DNA of 64,000 nt, from positions 1,152,187,007-1,152,251,006 of the forward strand of contig CM062807.1 in the NCBI GenBank assembly GCA_031772625.1. The letters are read 5' to 3'. Each line of letters starts with the position of its first letter. Position 1 is the first letter of the stretch. Origin of the DNA: Pinus tabuliformis (lineage: Eukaryota; Streptophyta; Pinopsida; Pinales; Pinaceae). Position numbers and translations under genes: made by a program. The notes beneath the pieces were generated by a model. That model saw only the letters and a list, made by a program, of their open reading frames with translations. It was not told the DNA's origin and did no database searches. Shown here one piece after another: positions 58,578 through 64,000 of this stretch.

Positions 58578-58804
58578 ACGTTTGGCTGATCACCAGGCCT
58601 TTGGCTATCAACCTATCATCAACTTTGTTGTTGTAATAATTGAAGCGTTTCACCACACATTGGGAGATTCTCCATTTTTTAGGTCTTTGGCCATTTGCTA
58701 CTATTTAAAAAAAATAAAATAAAAATACTAAAGAATAAAGAAAAAGGGTATATAAGAAAAAAAGGAAAGGAAATAATATATTCCGAACAAACAAAAAAAA
58801 AGTG

Positions 58805-58817
<13 letters not shown>

Positions 58818-58880
<63 letters not shown>
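58818..58880. repeat. (TA)n microsatellite in element G
   Basis: About 30 TA units following an A-run. Confidence 0.95.
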
Positions 58881-58884
<4 letters not shown>

Positions 58885-58956
58885 GTTTTACATTATTGAT
58901 AAAAAGTGCATAATAAAGATAAGCGGGAATCTTTTCAAGTATATTTAAAACTTTTT

Positions 58957-59217
58957 ACGTGGAGAAGCCTGTGGTTTTAGAAACCAATGGTAATTGCCCG
59001 TGGTTTTAGAAACCAGTGGTAAGTTTTACATTTTACGTGGAGAACATTAACCGAGGTTTTAGAAACAACCCATGGTAATTGCCCATGGTATTTTAGAAAC
59101 CAATGGTAATTGCCTGTGGTTTTAGAAACCAGTAGTAAGTTTTACATTTTACGTGGAAAACATTAACCGAGGTTTTAGAAACAACCCATGGTAATTGCCC
59201 ATGGTATTTTAAAAGTA
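58957..59217. repeat. 116-bp tandem repeat in element G
   Basis: ACGTGGAGAACATTAACCGA, then GGTTTTAGAAACAACCCATG, recur at 59035 and 59151. A shorter first copy lies at 58957. Within each unit GGTTTTAGAAACCARTGGTA repeats at smaller scale. Confidence 0.9.
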
Positions 59218-59659
59218 AAAGATATTTTGATAACATTGGAGAAAAAAGGTGTGATCTAAATAATTTTAATCATTCAAATCTAAAGATTGTGACCGTACCA
59301 AGAGTCACGTCTCATCCAATTTTTTTGAGAAAAAAAAAATATTATTACAATTATAAAAAGGGATACTATATAAGCCTTATATAGTTACATATAAAAGGAA
59401 AAGTGGGTCTCGAAAAAGTATATATAAATTTTATATAATTATAATTTTATAATATATATAAATTAAAATTATATAATATATATAATTTATAATTATATAT
59501 ATTGAAAAAAAAATTATTATTATATAAAAAATTTATAAAAGGAGAGTAAAAAAAAAGAGAGAGAAAAATTATATAATCAGGAAAAAATAGGAGAGAGAAT
59601 ATATCATATGAAATTAAAAAAAAAAGGAAGATAAAAGAAGTGAAAAAAAAAAAGAATCT

Positions 59660-60358
59660 CTAAGAAATGAACAAAAACAATTCCAAAGAGATGTAAAACA
59701 AGAAATCACAATATTTAAGCAACAATATGCTAGACTTGTGGATATGCATTACAAAGAAATAATGGAAAAGGACAAAGAAATTTCTCATCTCAAGGAACAC
59801 GTCGAAGTGAAGAAGACTAAAGTCTCAAAGAAAGAACTCAAGTAGCATTTATCAGAACAAGAAGAGGAAAATTTACGTTTAAAGAACCTTAATAAAAATT
59901 TATTATAACAAATCAGAGATCTAAAAGATGAAAAACATAAAATTCAAAACACTGAAAATAAGGTTGATGAATCAAAAACCAAAGAACTTTTACGTCTGAG
60001 AAACCATAATCAAAGTCTGCTCAATCAAACTAAGAAGCTTAAGGAGGATAAGAAAGCATTAAAAGATAATTTGAAACAAGTCACTCAAGAAGAAGTATCG
60101 AAATCTCCAGTTACAACAGTTCAAGTTGAAAATAAGGGAATGAATACCGATCCAATGAATATGACAACTCAAGAAGACAAGTCAGTTGAAGAAACGACAC
60201 ATGTAGATGTTGCAGTTCAGACAATGGACATCCCAAGTGAATGTTCCATAACCAATTCAACAACATCTTCACCAAAAGAAAATCTAAAAACTTTATATCG
60301 GCCTCTGAATCATGAGAATAAACGAATCAACCATGCTACATATCTGAACCATTCATAA
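59660..60358 (+). other. Element G coiled-coil coding stretch (fossil)
   Basis: One forward frame carries long Lys/Glu/Leu-rich heptad-like runs (IFKQQYARLVDMHYKEIMEK, EISHLKEHVEV, EENLRLKNLNKNL, LLRLRNHNQSLLNQTKKLKE), followed by a Thr/Ser-rich acidic tail. The last 95 codons are open (60071-60358). The pattern predicts a dimeric coiled coil. No retroviral domain is recognisable. It may be a worn gag substitute or a captured host segment. Treated as part of a broken element. Confidence 0.55.
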
Positions 60359-60629
60359 CTGAAACAACAAACTGATGTTCCAAATAATAGTGATGTAACC
60401 TCAATCCAGTCTTATGCTAACAAGTCGTTACAAAATTTCAGTGATCAGAATACTATACAGAAGATTAATCTGGGATGGTTTGATATCTTCTCAGTGCGAC
60501 AATTTTGTTTGTCACTAAGAAGATCATATCAGCGTGTATCGACGAAGATGACTGTTCGAAGCAAAAAAAGAGATTAAGCCTTTTTCATCAACAAGCTTTG
60601 AGGACAAAGCTTTTTGAGGAAAAAAGCAA

Positions 60630-60915
60630 TGTAACAAATAAAATATATAAATAATATAAATATAATGTAAAATATAATAATCATTAATAATAGTTAGTTA
60701 AGCTAGTAATTAGGTTGAAGAGGCATGTCTAATAGGACATGACTCTTCATGAAGAGACACTTGCTTGGTATATAAGCAAACCTCTCGTTCTCATTCGTAA
60801 ATCATTTCATTCTTATTCATTTTTATTTAATATAATATTTATACCCTAAATGAATATCTTGACATTCCAAGACTTTTGGAGTAATTAGTTTATAGAAGGA
60901 ACTTTGTTCGCTTCA
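60630..60915 (+). repeat. Element G 3' LTR
   Basis: 286 bp, pair of 58287-58562. Confidence 0.88.
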
Positions 60916-60920
60916 AAGAG

Positions 60921-60980
60921 GCTACGTCAGATTTTAAAACAGAGAATAAGCTTAGCGAAGGAGGCTTTGGATCCATTTTT
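60921..60980 (+). pseudogene. CRK glycine-loop exon, second part, right copy
   Basis: Encodes ATSDFKTENKLSEGGFGSIFK: the nucleotide-binding glycine loop in the form SEGGFG, where the first glycine has become serine. A GTGAGT donor follows. Confidence 0.8.
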
Positions 60981-60984
60981 AAAG

Positions 60985-61540
60985 TGAGTCCTTTCTAAAG
61001 TTAAGTGAAATTAAATATATTCAGGTTTGAGCTTTTAGGTAAGTAGAATAGTTACGTCGATCGTACAATATTTGGGAATTTGATAGTCAGGAGAGAGGAG
61101 AGGAGAGGTTAATAGACGGTGGTGAAGAGAGGGTTAATTTTTTGATTTTTTAACTTCAGATTCTAAGAGATTTTTGAATTTGCAATCAATATAAATTTAG
61201 GATTATCTAAATTAAGGTTTTTGTGAGTAAAATATTTAAAAAATTGTTTTCAAAATCCATTACATAATTGAAATAATTTTCTCTCTTTTTCTGAGCATCA
61301 AATGTAGTTTTTCATCAAAACCATTAAAATGATAAACCATATTTTCCAAAAGAGTCTACAATTATTAGTCCATCACGTAATTCAAATAATTGTCTATCCG
61401 TTTCGACCATCAAATGTGATCCTTCATCAACAACATTAAGATGATAAACCACATTTTCCTAAAACGTCGACAATTATTTCTATTGTGATGATCAGGAAAA
61501 CAGCTGGGTAAATACGTTCAATATTATCAACTTAAAAATA
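60985..61540 (+). other. CRK intron, right copy
   Basis: Pairs with 4645-4753 plus 33618-34050. At the site where element E sits in the left copy, this copy reads GGAGAGAGGAGAGG without insertion: an empty site. Confidence 0.8.
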
Positions 61541-61544
61541 CAAA

Positions 61545-61783
61545 TAATATTGGCTAATTTGCATGGGATTCTACCTGATGGTAGAGAGGTTGCAGTGAAA
61601 CAATTGCGTGTAGGTTCAAAGCAAGGAGATGTTGAATTTTTGAATGAAGGAAATCTCATCAATCGTATTCAACATAGGAATCTAGTGAAATTGCTTGGTT
61701 GCTCCGTTGAACGCCCACAAAGGCTGCTAATTTACAAATACCTCCGGAAAAGTAGTCTCGAACAGATTTTATTTGGTTTCTAG
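61545..61783 (+). pseudogene. CRK ATP-lysine exon, right copy
   Basis: An open frame encoding LHGILPDGREVAVKQLRVGS, KQGDVEFLNEGNLINRIQHR, NLVKLLGCSVERPQRLLIYK and SSLEQILFG. Contains the VAVK lysine, the C-helix glutamate (EGNLI) and the hinge. It is the intact version of the exon that element F split in the left copy. Confidence 0.85.
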
Positions 61784-61889
61784 TCGCTCTTGAACTACTT
61801 GGCTCATCACATATGTTGTATTGATTCAATTTGTGCATATACCTTGTTGATTTTCTTAATGACTCTAGTGCGTTAATGGTAGATACCAC

Positions 61890-62070
61890 AAAACGACATT
61901 CGCTTCACTAGAAAGAGAGGTATGAAAGCATAGTTGGAATAGTGCGTGGGTTGGCCTATCTTCACGAGGAGTTTGATATCTAGATCATCCACAAAGATAT
62001 TAAAGCTAGCAATATTTTACTCGACAATAAATACAGAGCGACGTCAGCACTAGAGTTTGGCTCAAGATAT
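61890..62070 (+). pseudogene. CRK catalytic-loop exon with deletions, right copy
   Basis: Encodes ERYESIVGIVRGLAYLHEEF, a stop at 61981, [18 protein letters not shown], then jumps. The HRD arginine is lysine. Two deletions relative to the left copy remove the DFG segment (left 39832-39882) and everything from after NTRV through most of the APE exon (left about 39903-40134). Both junctions lie at short matches (AGA and GTT). Confidence 0.85.
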
Positions 62071-62194
62071 GGAGTTTCTCATTGAAAGGGTAATTGACGT
62101 GGACCCCATTTTTCAAGTAAAATGTTTTTAAAAATGTCCATATCGTTATGTCGAACATTTGCTAACACTGGGTTTGTTGATATTGGCCAAGCAG

Positions 62195-62560
62195 GCATGG
62201 AAACTGTATAAATCTAAGAGAGCAATACAAATTATGGATCCCACATTGGAGGGCATTTATTCATGGGAGGAAGGGATTAGAGTGATTACAGTTGTTGTTC
62301 TGTGCACGCAAGCAGCAACAGCTTTGCAGCCTTCAATGTCCCACGTGGTGTCCATGTTGACAAGTAAGAAAGAACATCCTTCCCCAACAAGGCCTATTTT
62401 CATAGATTTGGATTGTGCAGATGCAGTTCCTGACCAGGTTAGACGTCCTTCGGCTCCTGAGACAACATTAAGAGGTAACCAGTCGTCAGAATCTACGACA
62501 CATTTCGATATCGTTTTGGCAGCCATTGATCCTTCATCAGGTATTCTCGAGTTGAGGTGA
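62195..62560 (+). pseudogene. CRK last exon, right copy
   Basis: After a CAAGCAG acceptor: AWKLYKSKRAIQIMDPTLEG, SWEEGIRVITVVVLCTQAAT, QPSMSHVVSMLTSKKEH, then a tail PTRPIFIDLDCADAVPDQ ending at a normal stop. The frame is open to the end. The conserved RPSM arginine is glutamine (QPSM). The tail matches conifer-like CRKs from memory. Confidence 0.85.
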
Positions 62561-62935
62561 AGAACGTCCTTTGGTAATTCCTAAAGAAAAGTAAGATTTT
62601 GATAAAATCTTCCACAAATTTAATCTATTTTCACCTTTCAAAAAATAATTTAAACACTCTTATGTTTAACTTTTTCAAATAATATATATATATATATATA
62701 TAGATAAATGAAAAATGACAAAATTGTGGGCTTAGTAAACAACTCCAAAATTAATATGTTTTTGACACAATGAAGTGTAGATATGGATTCTAACAATATT
62801 ATTTGTGTAAACTCATATTATCATATTATCCATCAATTATTTGGTTGATCTTAAACTTACCATTCTCCAAATCTAAAATAACTAGCAATAACACCATGTG
62901 TTGCAAAGGAAAGGTCCTAAGGCAATAACATAGCA
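62561..62935 (+). other. CRK 3' flank, right copy
   Basis: Pairs with 40641-41175. Holds a short (TA)n run at about 62681-62702. Confidence 0.65.
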
Positions 62936-64000
62936 GTAATTAATGCTTTTTTCACAATTGTTCAAAGACAAAAAAAAAATGTCAAGAGAAGGCAAGGACC
63001 ATGCTATAAAAAGTGCTCTAACTATTGACTCGACTTTGTATTATTTTCTTTATGATCCTTGAAACTATTCAAAAGATCACATTGCTCTTTACCACTAATC
63101 TCCTTGGTGTCTACCACCTTTTTGTTTTAATCCAACAAATTCTACTTAAGCAAATCTAACCCTTGTCATACATTTGAAAATAATGTAGAGATCACTCAAC
63201 AACTTTTAAACCATTTTATCTTGAAAATCAAGCATGTGTGATCCATAAGCACCACAATGAAAACACTGCATTTACATCAAAATACCACACCTCACTTTGG
63301 TTTTAAAATAATGGCCCAAAAATTTATATAAACTACTCTATCTGAGTGGTGAGTGGTAAAAAGATGAAAGAGTTATGTAACGTAACTTCATGAATATGCA
63401 ACACGGTGCATTTTAGGGTTCACAAGATATTTAGAGTGGATATCAAGTCCAACACACTTAATCTAAACTCATAATATATAAAAGGTTTCTCTAGAGATTT
63501 GCATTCATCACTAATTGAGAAGACACTCCAAATGCAAAAAATATCGAGAGAAGCTCAAATACTGATCACCTTCGCCAATCAACCTAAAAAGAGTTTTCCT
63601 TTTCTGAAATAAAAAAGACAAAATGTCAACATTTAAAGAAATTTCTCCAAAGAAAGATAAACAAAGATACATCTACCAATCATGAAATAATTGACTTCCA
63701 ACAAGTGCGAAGAGATTGATCATTTTTTATGTGCCCATAGTTAATTAAACTTGTGGCAACAAGCTTTGAGTCCTTGGGGATACAAAATTTGGCTTTTCAT
63801 TAGGAGACGTTGGAATTGATCCTGGCAATAATTAATACATTTCATAAGAATTACGAACAACAAAACCCTATGATTAAGAATGGAGTACTAATAAATGAAA
63901 ACACTTTACATGTGTTTCTCTCCGAAACTCGCTTTATTTTAAGAGTCGAATCCTATCACTTGGGTGAGTTCTTGTTGAATGCTTGTGTAATGCCGAGAAG
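62936..64000. other. Gene-free stretch
   Basis: No protein pattern, RNA gene or element terminus recognised on either strand. Confidence 0.45.

Larger units (their letters stand above)
58287..60915 (+). mobile_element. Element G: small non-autonomous LTR element with coiled-coil frame
   Basis: 2629 bp with LTRs 58287-58562 and 60630-60915 (TGTAAC...CTTCA), and a GAGAG/AAGAG target duplication (58282-58286 and 60916-60920, one mismatch). Primer site TGGTATCAGAGCC at 58565-58577. Purine-rich tract GAGGAAAAAAGCAA before the 3' LTR. The interior has tandem repeats, an AT-rich zone and a coiled-coil-like coding stretch (about 59660-60358). No gag knuckle, protease, integrase or RT is visible. It must depend on another element. 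The LTRs differ by about a dozen substitutions plus one 10-bp insertion. The coding part is broken by a few interruptions. Confidence 0.88.
56553..62560 (+). pseudogene. Cysteine-rich receptor-like kinase, right copy (whole span)
   Basis: A host CRK pseudogene: DUF26 exon 56553-57257, transmembrane exon about 57900-58063, juxtamembrane/glycine-loop exon 58216-58286 plus 60921-60980 (split by element G), ATP-lysine exon about 61545-61783, catalytic-loop exon about 61890-62060 (deleted in part) and last exon 62195-62560. The extracellular exon and the last exon are still open, which suggests later loss than in the left copy. The kinase core is destroyed: the DFG and APE segments are deleted, and HRD reads HKD. 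Confidence 0.87.
55034..62935 (+). repeat. Right copy of RPA1-CRK segmental duplication
   Basis: Counterpart of the left block. The homologous part begins at 56017. The RPA1 portion before that has no left counterpart in the window. The copy is interrupted only by element G and has deletions in the kinase exons. Confidence 0.85.

Overview
The window is nuclear DNA of a land plant. It carries two copies of a cysteine-rich receptor-like kinase (CRK, double DUF26) gene, an RPA70-like gene, an ESCRT-III VPS24 remnant and at least seven LTR retrotransposons. The wording of the CRK kinase tail and the heavy load of nested, aged retroelements suggest a gymnosperm. That is an inference from memory of conifer CRKs and is not proven by the sequence. 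I see no gene that looks fully functional.

Backbone: a module made of an RPA1-like pseudogene followed by a CRK gene, both on the + strand, is present twice. The left copy lies in the blocks 2327-4753, 33618-34171 and 39436-41175. The right copy lies in 55034-58286 and 60916-62935 and keeps more of the RPA1 part. Without their insertions the two copies align through exons, introns and 3' flank, so this is a segmental duplication and not two retrocopies. Both CRK copies are dead, and each was hit by different LTR elements.

Left copy insertions: an old copia-like non-autonomous element (E, minus strand, 4754-33617) sits in a CRK intron. A Ty3/gypsy element (A, 7103-32725) sits in E. A large gag-protease-only element (B, minus, 10532-28558) sits in the RT region of A. 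A second gypsy element related to A (C, 12001-22390) sits in B. A small gag-protease element (D, 15809-18539) sits in the RT region of C. This is five levels of nesting, each with target-site duplications that I could read. Separately, a Ty1/copia element (F, 34172-39435) sits in a kinase exon.

Middle (41.2-55 kb): decayed intergenic DNA. It holds two minus-strand exons that resemble VPS24/CHMP3, one acyl-activating-enzyme-like exon, several families of local direct duplications, a 155-bp tandem duplication, a long TA microsatellite and a long AT-rich gene-free stretch.

Right copy (55-63 kb): an RPA1-like pseudogene, then a CRK pseudogene whose third exon is split by a small non-autonomous LTR element (G, 58287-60915) carrying a coiled-coil reading frame. 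The last kilobase shows no gene.

Pairwise LTR comparison by eye gives a rough relative order: E oldest (about 12% different), A (8-9%), C (about 7%), B (about 5%), F and G (about 4%), D youngest (1-2%). These are hand counts on parts of the LTRs.
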